This document shows, in pieces, positions 43,409 through 51,322 of a stretch of 64,000 nucleotides of DNA (its first letter is position 1; every line of letters begins with the position of its first letter). Position numbers and translations under genes: made by a program. The notes under the pieces are model-generated. The model had not been told where the DNA came from and ran no database searches. It saw nothing but the letters and a program-made list of their open reading frames with translations. The DNA lies in contig JBBSML010000006.1 in the NCBI GenBank assembly GCA_038233215.1, positions 44,562-108,561 on the forward strand, read 5' to 3'. Origin of the DNA: JACDBZ01 sp038233215. Lineage in GTDB: Bacteria; Chloroflexota; Limnocylindria; QHBO01.

Positions 43409-44053
43409 GTGCCGCTCTCCGGCCGCTATGCAGCGGTGGTCTTTGACATGGACGGCTTGCTGCTCGACACCGAAACCCTCTGGCACGAAGCCGAGGTCGA
43501 GCTGTTTGCGCGCCGCGGGGTCGAATTCACGCGGGAGGATCAGATGCAGGTCATTGGCACAAGCTCCGACATCACCGCGCGATATTTTGCCGAACGGCTC
43601 CGCGAGCCGCACGAGCATGGTGCCGCGCTGGTCGATGAGATGGTCGAACTCATGCACGCTCGCGTTCGGGAGCGTGTGCAGGCGCTGCCGGGTGCCGTCG
43701 AGCTGATGAACGGCCTTCGCTCGCTGGGTGACGTGAAACTCGGCCTGGCTTCGAATTCGCCACGGTTCCTTGTCGACACGGCACTCAGCACTGCGGGCTT
43801 GACTGATGCGTTCGACGCGATCGTGACCTCAGACGATGTCGACCATCCGAAGCCTGCGCCAGATATCTACCTGCTCGTCTGCGAACGGCTGGGCGTTGGT
43901 CCCGCAGGTGCCATTGCACTCGAGGACTCATCATCGGGCGTGGTAGCAGCCAAGGCGGCGGGGCTGACCTGCATCGCCGTGCCGCAGTTCGCCGAGACCG
44001 ATGTCTCTGCCGCGGACCGGGTCATCGAGTCGCTCGAAGAACTGCTCGGCTAG
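43409..44053 (+). CDS. HAD-superfamily phosphatase (beta-phosphoglucomutase/PGP-like)
   Basis: A 214-residue hydrolase. Motif I VVFDMDGLLLDTETLW carries the nucleophile and acid Asp pair, motif II is LGLASNSPRF, and motif III/IV is DDVDHPKPAPDIYLLVCERLG followed by ALEDSSSGVVAAKAAG. The cap is of the alpha-helical PGMB class. The substrate is a small phosphorylated metabolite, not determinable from sequence. Start GTG 43409, three bases after the dehydrogenase stop, so it is probably in the same operon. Confidence 0.9.
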   Translation: MPLSGRYAAVVFDMDGLLLDTETLWHEAEVELFARRGVEFTREDQMQVIGTSSDITARYFAERLREPHEHGAALVDEMVELMHARVRERVQALPGAVELMNGLRSLGDVKLGLASNSPRFLVDTALSTAGLTDAFDAIVTSDDVDHPKPAPDIYLLVCERLGVGPAGAIALEDSSSGVVAAKAAGLTCIAVPQFAETDVSAADRVIESLEELLG

Positions 44054-44069
44054 CGCCCGCGTCAAAGCG

Positions 44070-44075
44070 TATCCT
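44070..44075 (+). promoter_or_regulatory. -10 box of the DUF2277 gene
   Basis: TATCCT ends six bases before ATG 44082, which fits a leaderless start. Confidence 0.45.
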
Positions 44076-44081
44076 CCTCGC

Positions 44082-44306
44082 ATGTGTCGAAGCATCAAGA
44101 CCCTGCGGACCGGCTCGGTACCGGCCAGTGACGAAGAGATCAGCGCCGCCGCGCTCCAATACGTGCGCAAGGTGAGCGGCTATCGCAAGCCGTCGAGCGC
44201 CAATGAGCGGGCATTCGAGGACGCGGTCGGGGCGGTTGCGGCCGCTTCGAAGCAACTGCTCGACGCGGTGGCTGCAACGCACCCTCAGTCTCGACACCAT
44301 CCCTGA
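44082..44306 (+). CDS. DUF2277 family protein
   Basis: A 74-residue protein matching DUF2277: MCRSIKTLR at the N-terminus, then A-S-D-E-E-I-x-A-A-A-L-Q-Y-V-R-K-V-S-G-Y-R-K-P-S, the hallmark block, then an alanine-rich helix. Function unknown; common in actinobacteria and Chloroflexi. The longer frame from 44001 overlaps the HAD gene. Its own -10 box is six bases upstream. It is convergent with the FAD oxidase at 44345. Confidence 0.85.
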   Translation: MCRSIKTLRTGSVPASDEEISAAALQYVRKVSGYRKPSSANERAFEDAVGAVAAASKQLLDAVAATHPQSRHHP

Positions 44307-44344
44307 ACGGGACGCATTCGATTCTGAGCAGTTGGCGGACGGGC

Positions 44345-45781
44345 CTAACGGCCGACCCTGTACCTGAACAATCGTGGCAGGCGGGCGATCAGCCGCAACG
44401 GCCATGACGGATGGCGCCCCGCGTCAAGCGCGTCGTCCTCGCGAATCAGGGCTTCGCGAATCATGCGTGCGCCGATGAAGCGGAGCGGCTCGGGCGGCAG
44501 GATCGGCTGACGCCGGCCGACGAACGGAAGCGCCGACAGCGCTGGCTCACCGTTGTCCACGAGCGTGGCGAGGATGCGCCCGGCCAGCCGTGATGGGCCG
44601 GCGCCATTGCCCGCGAACCCATGTGCGAAATGGACGCGGCCACCGTGTGTTGAGCCGATCTCGGGGAACCGGTGGCCGGTGATGTCGATCGGCCCGCCCC
44701 ACGCATCTTCCAGCCGGACGTCCGCGAGCATCGGCAGCAGGTGTCGGAAGTTGGCCACGACGCGGGCGACCGCGCGGCGATCGTGCGTGAACGTGGTCCC
44801 GATACGGCCACCGTACCCTGCGGCCCCGACCCCGCCACCAAAGGCGATTCGGCCGTCCGGGGTGGTTCGGAAGTAGCTGATGGTGAAGCGCGAATCGCTC
44901 AGCAGCTCGCCGCCGTCCCAGCCCAGCTCGGCCAGGCGTGCCGGTATCGGTTCAGTGATCACCATGTAGCTTCCCCAGGCCAGCACGCGGCTCCGGAATC
45001 CGGGCCAACCGCTTGCCCACGCGTTGATCGCGAGCACCGCGTGGTCGGAGGAGACGAGGCCACCGCCCGTGGCGAGCTTCACGCCGCCGTCCCCGACCGT
45101 CAACGTGCGAACACGAGTTCCCTCATGGATCCGGACGCCGCGCTGCAAGAGGACGCGACGCATTCCTCGCGCCAATCGCGCCGGTTGGATGGAAGCCGCA
45201 CTCGGCATCCATAATCCATCGCCAAAAACCGGCGACGCGCAGACCCGTTGAACGTCCTCGGCAGTCATCGGGGTGAGCTGGTCTCCCACGCCGAGGCCTC
45301 GGAGCCGCGCAATGGTTCCATCCCAGTCCCGGGGCTGGCGAGGGAATGCGTTGATGCGCAGGTAGCCGGCCTTCTCGTACCAGGCGTCGACGCCGTGCTG
45401 CGCGCACCAGTCCCCGATGCCGCCCACCACTTCGTCCGCCTCTCGCGCGATCGCCAGCGCAGCTTGGCCGCCGTACCGGCGAGCGAGGTCCGGCAGGTTC
45501 TCCCACCAGCCGTGGACGAAGCCACCGTTGCGTCCGCTCGGTCCGCCGCCACAGATATCCTGTTCGAGGAGCACGATCCGCATGTCGGGCGCTCGCTCCG
45601 CGAGGAAATATGCGGTCCACATGCCCGTATACCCGCCGCCGATGATCGCGACGTCGGCATCGATCTCGTCCGCGAGGGCCGGTGCCGGTTCCGGGTCTCC
45701 CTCGGAAGCAAGCGCCTCGCGCAGCCACCAGCTGCGCTGGCGGCCGGGGGTCGGCAGAATCGAGGCGGCCGGGGAGGTCAA
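44345..45781 (-). CDS. FAD-dependent oxidoreductase (PuuB/gamma-glutamylputrescine-oxidase-like)
   Basis: A 478-residue DAO-superfamily flavoprotein: ADVAIIGGGYTGMWTAYFLAE, VLLEQDICGGGPSGRNGGFVHGWW (the S-G-R-N-G-G block of PuuB-like oxidases), and the late FAD-binding VHFAHGFAGNGAGPSRLAG. It oxidises an amine or N-substituted amino acid, producing H2O2 or reducing a dye-like acceptor. It is divergent from the thiolase. The start TTG 45781 lies nine bases after TAGCAT on the minus strand and is tentative; later starts are possible. It is the third DAO-family oxidase in the window. Confidence 0.87.
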   Translation of the reverse strand: MTSPAASILPTPGRQRSWWLREALASEGDPEPAPALADEIDADVAIIGGGYTGMWTAYFLAERAPDMRIVLLEQDICGGGPSGRNGGFVHGWWENLPDLARRYGGQAALAIAREADEVVGGIGDWCAQHGVDAWYEKAGYLRINAFPRQPRDWDGTIARLRGLGVGDQLTPMTAEDVQRVCASPVFGDGLWMPSAASIQPARLARGMRRVLLQRGVRIHEGTRVRTLTVGDGGVKLATGGGLVSSDHAVLAINAWASGWPGFRSRVLAWGSYMVITEPIPARLAELGWDGGELLSDSRFTISYFRTTPDGRIAFGGGVGAAGYGGRIGTTFTHDRRAVARVVANFRHLLPMLADVRLEDAWGGPIDITGHRFPEIGSTHGGRVHFAHGFAGNGAGPSRLAGRILATLVDNGEPALSALPFVGRRQPILPPEPLRFIGARMIREALIREDDALDAGRHPSWPLRLIARLPRLFRYRVGR

Positions 45782-45790
45782 GGGATGCGG

Positions 45791-45820
45791 ATGCTACCTG
45801 CCGCGGCCGGGTGCTAGCAT
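45791..45820. promoter_or_regulatory. divergent -10 boxes between FAD oxidase and thiolase
   Basis: On plus, an extended TGC-TAGCAT (45815-45820) ends seven bases before ATG 45828. On minus, TAGCAT (45796-45791) ends nine bases before TTG 45781. The same hexamer serves the divergent oxidase pair at 19392-19407. Confidence 0.5.
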
Positions 45821-45827
45821 CGGATCC

Positions 45828-47054
45828 ATGCCGTCACGACCCGATCCCGCCCGCACTCCCGTGATCGTCGATGGGCTGCGGACTCCGTTCGGACGCTACG
45901 GCGGTGCCCTGAAGGATGTCCGGCCTGACGACCTGGCGGCGCATGTCATTCGCGCCCTGGTCGAGCGGACCGGCGTAGACCCGGCGTCTATCGACGACGT
46001 GATCCTGGGCGCGGCCAACCAGGCCGGAGAGGACAACCGCAACGTCGGGCGCATGGCCGCGCTTCTGGCCGGGTTGCCGACCGAGGTCGCGGGGCAGACG
46101 GTCAACCGGCTGTGCGGCTCCGGCCTCCAGGCCGTGGTCAGCGCGGCACACGCGATCGCCTACGGTGACGGCGAGGTCTTCATCGCCGGCGGCGTGGAGA
46201 GCATGACGCGGGCGCCCTTCGTGACGGCCAAGGCGTCGGCTGCCTTCCCGAGAGGCGAGCAGACGATGTACGACACCACCCTGGGCTGGCGGTTCACGAA
46301 CCCGCGCCTTGCCGACGCCTATTACCCGCACTCGATGGGCGAGACGGCCGAGAACGTGGTCGATCGCTGCGGCGTCAGCCGAGAGGACCAGGATGCCTTC
46401 GCGGTGAACTCGCAACAGCGCTGGGCCGCCGCGAACGAGGCGGGCCGATTCGCAGACGAGATCGTGCCGATCGAGGTGCCCAACGGGCGCACCACGCGCG
46501 TGGTGGACACCGACGAGCACCCGCGCCCGGAGGCCACCACCGAGTCACTCGGTAAGCTCAAGCCTGCCTTCCGGCGCGATGCTTCAGGCTCCGTCACGGC
46601 TGGCAACAGCTCTGGTATTAACGACGGAGCGGCCGCGCTTCTGGTCATGAACCAGGCTCGAGCGAACGAGCTCGGGATGAAGCCGATGGCGCGCATGGTC
46701 GCCTCCGCCGTCGCAGGCGTCGATCCGGCCACCATGGGCCTGGGACCGATCCCGGCCTCGCGTCGCGCGCTCGAGCGCGCCGGCATCGGCGTGGACGACC
46801 TCGATCTGGTGGAGCTCAACGAGGCGTTTGCCGCCCAGGCGGTGCCGGTGATGCGCGAGCTTGGCCTGGATCCCGAGAAGACCAACGTCAACGGCGGCGC
46901 CATCGCCATCGGCCATCCGCTCGGCGCCTCGGGTGCACGGCTCACGGCGACGCTCATCCACGAGATGCGGCGCCGCGGCGCTCGGTACGGCCTCGTCACC
47001 ATGTGCATCGGCGTGGGGCAGGGGATTGCGGCAGTATTCGAGGCCGTAGATTGA
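45828..47054 (+). CDS. acetyl-CoA C-acetyltransferase (thiolase)
   Basis: A 408-residue thiolase. The acylated Cys is in VNRLCGSGLQAVVSA, a conserved E-S-M-T-R-A-P-F loop follows, the His is in AIAIGHPLGASGARL, and the proton-relay Cys in TMCIGVGQGIA. The N-terminus (VIVDGLRTPFGRYGGAL) resembles the 3-oxoadipyl/3-ketoacyl type. It completes the acyl-CoA pathway with the crotonases and dehydrogenase upstream. Leaderless ATG 45828 is decided by the -10 box; the open frame upstream is antisense to the oxidase. TTGA coupling leads to the SIMPL gene. Confidence 0.93.
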   Translation: MPSRPDPARTPVIVDGLRTPFGRYGGALKDVRPDDLAAHVIRALVERTGVDPASIDDVILGAANQAGEDNRNVGRMAALLAGLPTEVAGQTVNRLCGSGLQAVVSAAHAIAYGDGEVFIAGGVESMTRAPFVTAKASAAFPRGEQTMYDTTLGWRFTNPRLADAYYPHSMGETAENVVDRCGVSREDQDAFAVNSQQRWAAANEAGRFADEIVPIEVPNGRTTRVVDTDEHPRPEATTESLGKLKPAFRRDASGSVTAGNSSGINDGAAALLVMNQARANELGMKPMARMVASAVAGVDPATMGLGPIPASRRALERAGIGVDDLDLVELNEAFAAQAVPVMRELGLDPEKTNVNGGAIAIGHPLGASGARLTATLIHEMRRRGARYGLVTMCIGVGQGIAAVFEAVD

Positions 47055-47683
47055 ACCCTGATCGCCGCTGGATCAGCGTGACGGCCGCAGGTCAGGCGTT
47101 GGTCACGCCAAACATGGCTGTGGTCTCGTTCGCGGTCACGGGCACCGGGAAGGAGCTGGGCGCGACGCGCGACGAGGTGAACGCTCGCTCGTCGTTGGTC
47201 CTGGCGAGGCTTCGGGAGCTCGGGATCGCGGAAGTCGACGTCAACGCGCCCGATGTCATGGTCCAGCCGGAGTACGACTATCGGAAAGGCCAGCGCCTCA
47301 TCGGGTATCGCGTGGTACGGCAGATGGTCGCCAGCGTCCGCGATCTCGATCGGCTTGGAGATGTGCTGGACGGCGTCGTCGGTGCCGGTTCGAACGAGGT
47401 TCACGGCGCGCAGATGAAGTCATCTGATCCGTCAGCTGCCGAGCACGAGGCGCTTCGCCAAGCGACAGCAATAGGGCGCGCCAAAGCTGTGGTCCTTGCG
47501 GAGGCAGCCGGCGTCGCGCTCGGTGACGTGATGCGCATCGAGGAGGTGCTTGACGTCAATGGGCCGCCGATGCCGCAGATGCGAATGATGGCCGCGACCG
47601 AATCGGCGGACATGCAGACCGAGGTGGCAATCGGCGACCTGACGGTCACCTGTCATATCCGGGCCTGGTTCGCGATCGAGTGA
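47051..47683 (+). CDS. SIMPL-domain (DUF541) protein
   Basis: A 210-residue protein of the SIMPL/DUF541 family: ISVTAAGQALVTPNMAVVSFAVTGTGK, then NAPDVMVQPEYDYRKGQRLIGYRVVRQMVASVRDLD and a C-terminal ALRQATAIGRAKAVVLAEAAGVALGDV block. No signal peptide is seen, whereas many members are periplasmic, so it is probably cytosolic here. Function unclear; linked to envelope and signalling complexes in others. Start TTG 47051 inside TTGA with the thiolase stop. Its last 31 bases overlap the convergent zinc-finger gene. Confidence 0.85.
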   Translation: MNPDRRWISVTAAGQALVTPNMAVVSFAVTGTGKELGATRDEVNARSSLVLARLRELGIAEVDVNAPDVMVQPEYDYRKGQRLIGYRVVRQMVASVRDLDRLGDVLDGVVGAGSNEVHGAQMKSSDPSAAEHEALRQATAIGRAKAVVLAEAAGVALGDVMRIEEVLDVNGPPMPQMRMMAATESADMQTEVAIGDLTVTCHIRAWFAIE

Positions 47684-47967
47684 CGAAAGCCCGGGTCGGC
47701 CAAGCCGTGTGGCTGACTCGTTTGATCAGGCTGCGTCCGCCAGTCGGTGAATAGCTCCAGCATCCGCGCAAGAGCCTCCGGCTCGATGTCTCGCTGGCTC
47801 AGCCTGCCGATCGCCTGCATGGCCTGGCGCATCTGGTTCAGGTAGGCCTCGCACCCATCACATTCGAGGATGTGTGCTTCGAAGGTAAAAGTCTCCCTTG
47901 GTGTAAGGGACGGTTGCGGGATGGGTAACTGCCCTTTCGTCACGGGATATCGGCCGAGCCACTTCAT
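47653..47967 (-). CDS. putative zinc-finger anti-sigma-like protein (zf-HC2 type)
   Basis: A 104-residue protein. FTFEAHILECDGCEAYLNQMRQAMQAIGRL is the core of a zf-HC2 anti-sigma zinc finger with H-x3-C-x2-C at about 32-39. The usual N-terminal helix with its first zinc ligand (C-x-E-x-x-x-L) is replaced by an unrelated sequence, so the domain may be partial. No sigma factor gene lies beside it, so a cognate is unknown and it may be an orphan or decayed copy. ATG 47967 is 34 bases from the divergent GTG 48001. Confidence 0.6.
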   Translation of the reverse strand: MKWLGRYPVTKGQLPIPQPSLTPRETFTFEAHILECDGCEAYLNQMRQAMQAIGRLSQRDIEPEALARMLELFTDWRTQPDQTSQPHGLADPGFRHSIANQARI

Positions 47968-47985
47968 TAGTCCGTCATCTTCCCG

Positions 47986-47998
47986 ACGTAGGATACGT
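47986..47998. promoter_or_regulatory. -10 box within inverted repeat, sulfite-oxidase-like gene
   Basis: ACGTA-GGA-TACGT (47986-47998) is an inverted repeat. Inside it, TAGGAT (47989-47994) ends six bases before GTG 48001. A repressor on the repeat would cover the -10 box of a leaderless transcript, and possibly the divergent zinc-finger gene too. Confidence 0.45.
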
Positions 47999-48000
47999 AG

Positions 48001-49599
48001 GTGTCCATTTCGAAGCGACCGATGGGATCGGCCGTCCTGTTCGGCGCCATTGCGGGACTCATGGGTGGGTTGGCGATGACGTTCGTGATGCTTCTCCTGC
48101 GCACCCTGGCCGGGATCCCGACCACGGCCGAGCTTCTTGGCGATCGAATCGCCGCGCTGATCCCGGTCGATGCCTTTTTGGCACTGTTGGGTTTCTTCGG
48201 CGGCTACAACCAGTTCAAGCAGCTCGGGATCGGGGCAGCCCTCGTCGGGCAGCTTGGTCTTGCGGTCTTCGGTGGCATCGCTCTGGCAATTCTCGCCAGG
48301 CGCGAGGCGCGCGGCAGCACCGACGAGCCGCTGTGGGGCAGCGGGCGGCGCACCGTCGCAACCATTGCGGCACTCACCCTCGGCGCGTGGTTCCTCCTCG
48401 TCGTGGCGCTCTTTCCGAATCTCGACACACACTATTTCGGTCTCCGGCCCGGCATAGCGACGATCGTGACGACCATTGGGCTCGGCATCCTGCTTGTTAC
48501 GTATGGGGCCGTGACCGTGGTGACGTTCCGCTTCCTCAACACGCCGGCGCGCGAGTCCGAACACGACGCCGGGGTCAGCGTCGTCGTCAACCCGGGCCGT
48601 CGCAGGCTCCTCATAGGTGGCGCGGGTGCCGTGCTGGCCGCGTCTTCGGGCGGCATGCTCGTGCGTCTGTACGATCGAGCGACGTTCAGCTACGACGGGA
48701 TGCAGTACATCGGGCCGAATCTCGAGCCGATCACCCCGAATGACAGCTTCTACGTCGTCACCAAGAACGTCGTCGATCCGCGGGTGAACCAGGCGCTGTG
48801 GGCGCTCGAAGTCAACGGCCTGGTCGACCGGCCTCAGACGTACGACTTCGGGCGGATCGAGGCGATGAGCCCGACCGAGCAGGAAACGACGCTGATGTGC
48901 ATCAGCAACCCGATCGCCTGGGGCCTCATCAGCAACGCGGTCTGGGCGGGCGTGCCGATGCGGGCGCTGCTGGAGGAGGCCGGTGCGCGTGACGACGCCG
49001 TCGAGGTCGTCCTGCATGGCGCGGACGGCTACACCGATACATTCAGCTTTGAGAAGGCGATGGAGCCGACGACCCTGGTTGCCTACCGGATGAACGGCGA
49101 CCCGCTACCGCAGCGGCACGGCTTTCCGGCGCGGATCATCGTGCCTGGTCTCTATGGAGAGAAGAACGTGAAGTGGGTCACTCGCATCGAGGTCGTCGAC
49201 CATGACGCGAAGGGCTTCTACGAGAGCCAGGGCTGGGGCCCTGACTTCACGGTCCCGAATCGCTCTCGGATCGATGGGCCGAACTTTCGCGAGCCCGTTC
49301 GCGCCGGCGGACCCATCATGTTGCACGGCATGGCGTTTGCGGGGAACCGCGGTGTGAGCGCGGTAGAAGTCTCGACCGATGGCCTGCAGACGTGGGAGGA
49401 GGCCGATCTCACCTATCAGGGCACGCAGCTCACCTGGTCCTTCTGGCAGTACGAGTGGCGGCCCGATCGGCCGGCCGAGTATGAGATAGCCGTTCGGATG
49501 GTCGACGGTGATGGAATGGTGCAGACCTCGGAGGAGCGGGGCACCGCGCCATCAGGTGCCACGGGACTCCACATCGTCACCGCCACGGTCGTGGCCTGA
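48001..49599 (+). CDS. membrane-anchored sulfite-oxidase-like molybdoenzyme
   Basis: A 532-residue fusion. Residues 1-185 hold four membrane helices (about 10-38, 60-98, 118-140, 152-180). A twin-arginine-like NPGRRRLLIGGAGAVLAASSG follows near 198. Residues 230-430 are a sulfite-oxidase fold molybdopterin domain with the Mo-ligand Cys300 in TTLMCISNPIAWGLISNAVW. Residues 430-532 are the Mo-cofactor dimerisation domain. The catalytic part likely faces outside. Relatives oxidise sulfite or reduce sulfoxides; no cytochrome partner is adjacent. GTG 48001 is decided by the -10 box six bases upstream. Confidence 0.88.
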   Translation: MSISKRPMGSAVLFGAIAGLMGGLAMTFVMLLLRTLAGIPTTAELLGDRIAALIPVDAFLALLGFFGGYNQFKQLGIGAALVGQLGLAVFGGIALAILARREARGSTDEPLWGSGRRTVATIAALTLGAWFLLVVALFPNLDTHYFGLRPGIATIVTTIGLGILLVTYGAVTVVTFRFLNTPARESEHDAGVSVVVNPGRRRLLIGGAGAVLAASSGGMLVRLYDRATFSYDGMQYIGPNLEPITPNDSFYVVTKNVVDPRVNQALWALEVNGLVDRPQTYDFGRIEAMSPTEQETTLMCISNPIAWGLISNAVWAGVPMRALLEEAGARDDAVEVVLHGADGYTDTFSFEKAMEPTTLVAYRMNGDPLPQRHGFPARIIVPGLYGEKNVKWVTRIEVVDHDAKGFYESQGWGPDFTVPNRSRIDGPNFREPVRAGGPIMLHGMAFAGNRGVSAVEVSTDGLQTWEEADLTYQGTQLTWSFWQYEWRPDRPAEYEIAVRMVDGDGMVQTSEERGTAPSGATGLHIVTATVVA

Positions 49600-49604
49600 G
49601 CCCG

Positions 49605-50291
49605 GTGGCGACGCAGATTGAGGTCGATCACGCGCAATTGGACGGTTCGGGCTCACCCGCGAGCTTGTTCGATCGGTCGGACTGGCTGTATGCCTTCATG
49701 CGCGAGCACGTATTCCGCGACGACACGGATCGAATCGATGCCGCGCTCTGGCCGGATGGCCCGCCTGAGAGCGGCACCCGCCTCGTGGATATCGGCTGTG
49801 GGCCGGGCACCTACACGCGGCGCCTTGCGCAGCGCCATCCGGGCATCCAAACGGTTGGTATCGATCGGTCTCCGCGTCAGCTGCGTCGAGCCCGCGACCA
49901 GGTGCGGGCAGTGGGTGCCGAGAACTGCCGCTTTGAACTAGGCGACGCGCTTCGATTGCCGCTTGCCGACGCCTCCGTCGATGCGGCGCTCGCCTCGCGC
50001 CTCTTCATGGTGCTCAGCGACCCGCAGCGCGCCCTCGCCGAGATCTACCGCGTCCTGCGTCCGGGCGGACGCTGTTTCATCGCCGAGCCACGGCCCGGTC
50101 TACGGGCCGCGCTTCCGATGTTTGCCCTGCGACTGGTGGACGGCGCGCCGACAGGGCCGGCGGAAGCGCCGCACGTACTCGACCGAGACGCGGACTGGGC
50201 GGCATTCTTGAACACGCAGCCGTGGTCGTGCGTGATCAGTTCGGGCGATCGTCGCTACCGGTACGCCGTCTGCGAGCGTCCGGACGAATGA
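49605..50291 (+). CDS. SAM-dependent methyltransferase
   Basis: A 228-residue class-I methyltransferase. Motif I is LVDIGCGPGTYTRRLAQ with the G-C-G-P-G-T loop binding SAM, then VGIDRSPRQLRRAR, the acidic FELGDALRLPLADASVDAAL, and LAEIYRVLRPGGRCFIAEPR. It resembles the UbiE/Methyltransf_11 type; substrate unknown. It starts with GTG 49605 five bases after the sulfite-oxidase-like gene and overlaps the epimerase by four bases, heading a five-gene overlapping operon. Confidence 0.87.
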   Translation: MATQIEVDHAQLDGSGSPASLFDRSDWLYAFMREHVFRDDTDRIDAALWPDGPPESGTRLVDIGCGPGTYTRRLAQRHPGIQTVGIDRSPRQLRRARDQVRAVGAENCRFELGDALRLPLADASVDAALASRLFMVLSDPQRALAEIYRVLRPGGRCFIAEPRPGLRAALPMFALRLVDGAPTGPAEAPHVLDRDADWAAFLNTQPWSCVISSGDRRYRYAVCERPDE

Positions 50292-51322
50292 GCATCCTGG
50301 TGACAGGCGGCGCGGGGTTCATCGGGTCCGCGCTGCTGCCGCGGCTACTCGCTGCCGACGAGCACGTTACCGTTCTTGACGACCTCTCGAGCGCTGAGCC
50401 CGACTGGGATGACGATCTTTCGGTTGAGCTGCGTGACGGCCGGCTCACCTTCGTACAAGGCGATGTGACGAATCTCGCAACGGTGATCAACGTCGTGGAG
50501 GGTCATGACGCGGTCGTGCATCTCGCCGCCAACACCGATATCGCCGGCGGCTACGACGACCCGCAGCTCGACCTGAATGGGTGCATTCACGGCACCTGGA
50601 ACGTCGCCGAAGCAATGCGGCGTCACGGCGTCCGGCGGCTGCTCTATGCCTCCAGCGGAGTGGTCTACGGTGCTCCGCTGCGGACCCCGACCCACGAGGC
50701 GTACGGACCGATGGTGCCGGAGTCGCATTACGCCGCCGCCAAGCTTGCGGGCGAGTCCATCCTCTCCGGCTTCGCGCACCTGTACGGATGGCGCGTGCTG
50801 GCCTTCCGGTTCGGAAATACGATCGGATCGCATTCCAATCACGGCGTGGTCCACGACTTCGTGGTCAAGCTCCTCCGTGACGACACCCGCCTCGAAATCT
50901 TGGGTGATGGTCAGCAGGCAAAGCCGTACATCGAGGTCGAGGACCTCGTTGAGGGTGTCCTCCATGCTGACCGTACCGCTCCGGATCGTCCGTTCACCGT
51001 TTTCAACGTGGCGACGCCTGGAACCCTGACGGTCACCCGCGTGGCCGAGCTCGTCATCGAGACCCTCGGACTCGACCGCGACCGCGTGGAGCTCGTCTTC
51101 AGTGGGGCCGCTCGCGGTGGTGGCGGCTGGGTCGGCGACACGCCGCTGGTCGACCTCGATGCCCGCGCGCTGCGTGCTCTGGGGTGGGAGCCGCGCGTGA
51201 CTGCCGCGGAGTCGGTGCGAAGGGCGGCGCGCGGGAGGCGGGATCGACTGCTGGGTGCAGAGAAGCCGTTCCGAACGACCGCCGAGCGTCGATCCGAGCC
51301 ACGGCGCGCCGTCGCGCGATGA
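50288..51322 (+). CDS. NAD-dependent sugar-nucleotide epimerase/dehydratase
   Basis: A 344-residue extended SDR: ILVTGGAGFIGSALLPRLL binds NAD, HDAVVHLAANTDIAGG is the usual mid motif, and the catalytic Ser and YxxxK are in ASSGVVYG and YAAAKLAGE. It resembles UDP-glucose/UDP-GlcNAc 4-epimerases and rmlB/WcaG relatives that modify nucleotide sugars. The following glycosyltransferase-like genes suggest it supplies a sugar for a glycan. It is coupled by ATGA at both ends. Confidence 0.9.
   Translation: MSILVTGGAGFIGSALLPRLLAADEHVTVLDDLSSAEPDWDDDLSVELRDGRLTFVQGDVTNLATVINVVEGHDAVVHLAANTDIAGGYDDPQLDLNGCIHGTWNVAEAMRRHGVRRLLYASSGVVYGAPLRTPTHEAYGPMVPESHYAAAKLAGESILSGFAHLYGWRVLAFRFGNTIGSHSNHGVVHDFVVKLLRDDTRLEILGDGQQAKPYIEVEDLVEGVLHADRTAPDRPFTVFNVATPGTLTVTRVAELVIETLGLDRDRVELVFSGAARGGGGWVGDTPLVDLDARALRALGWEPRVTAAESVRRAARGRRDRLLGAEKPFRTTAERRSEPRRAVAR

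Noticed and set aside
47968..49017. Minus-strand open frame of 350 codons before the zinc-finger protein
   Set aside because: It is antisense to the sulfite-oxidase-like gene and shows no domain.
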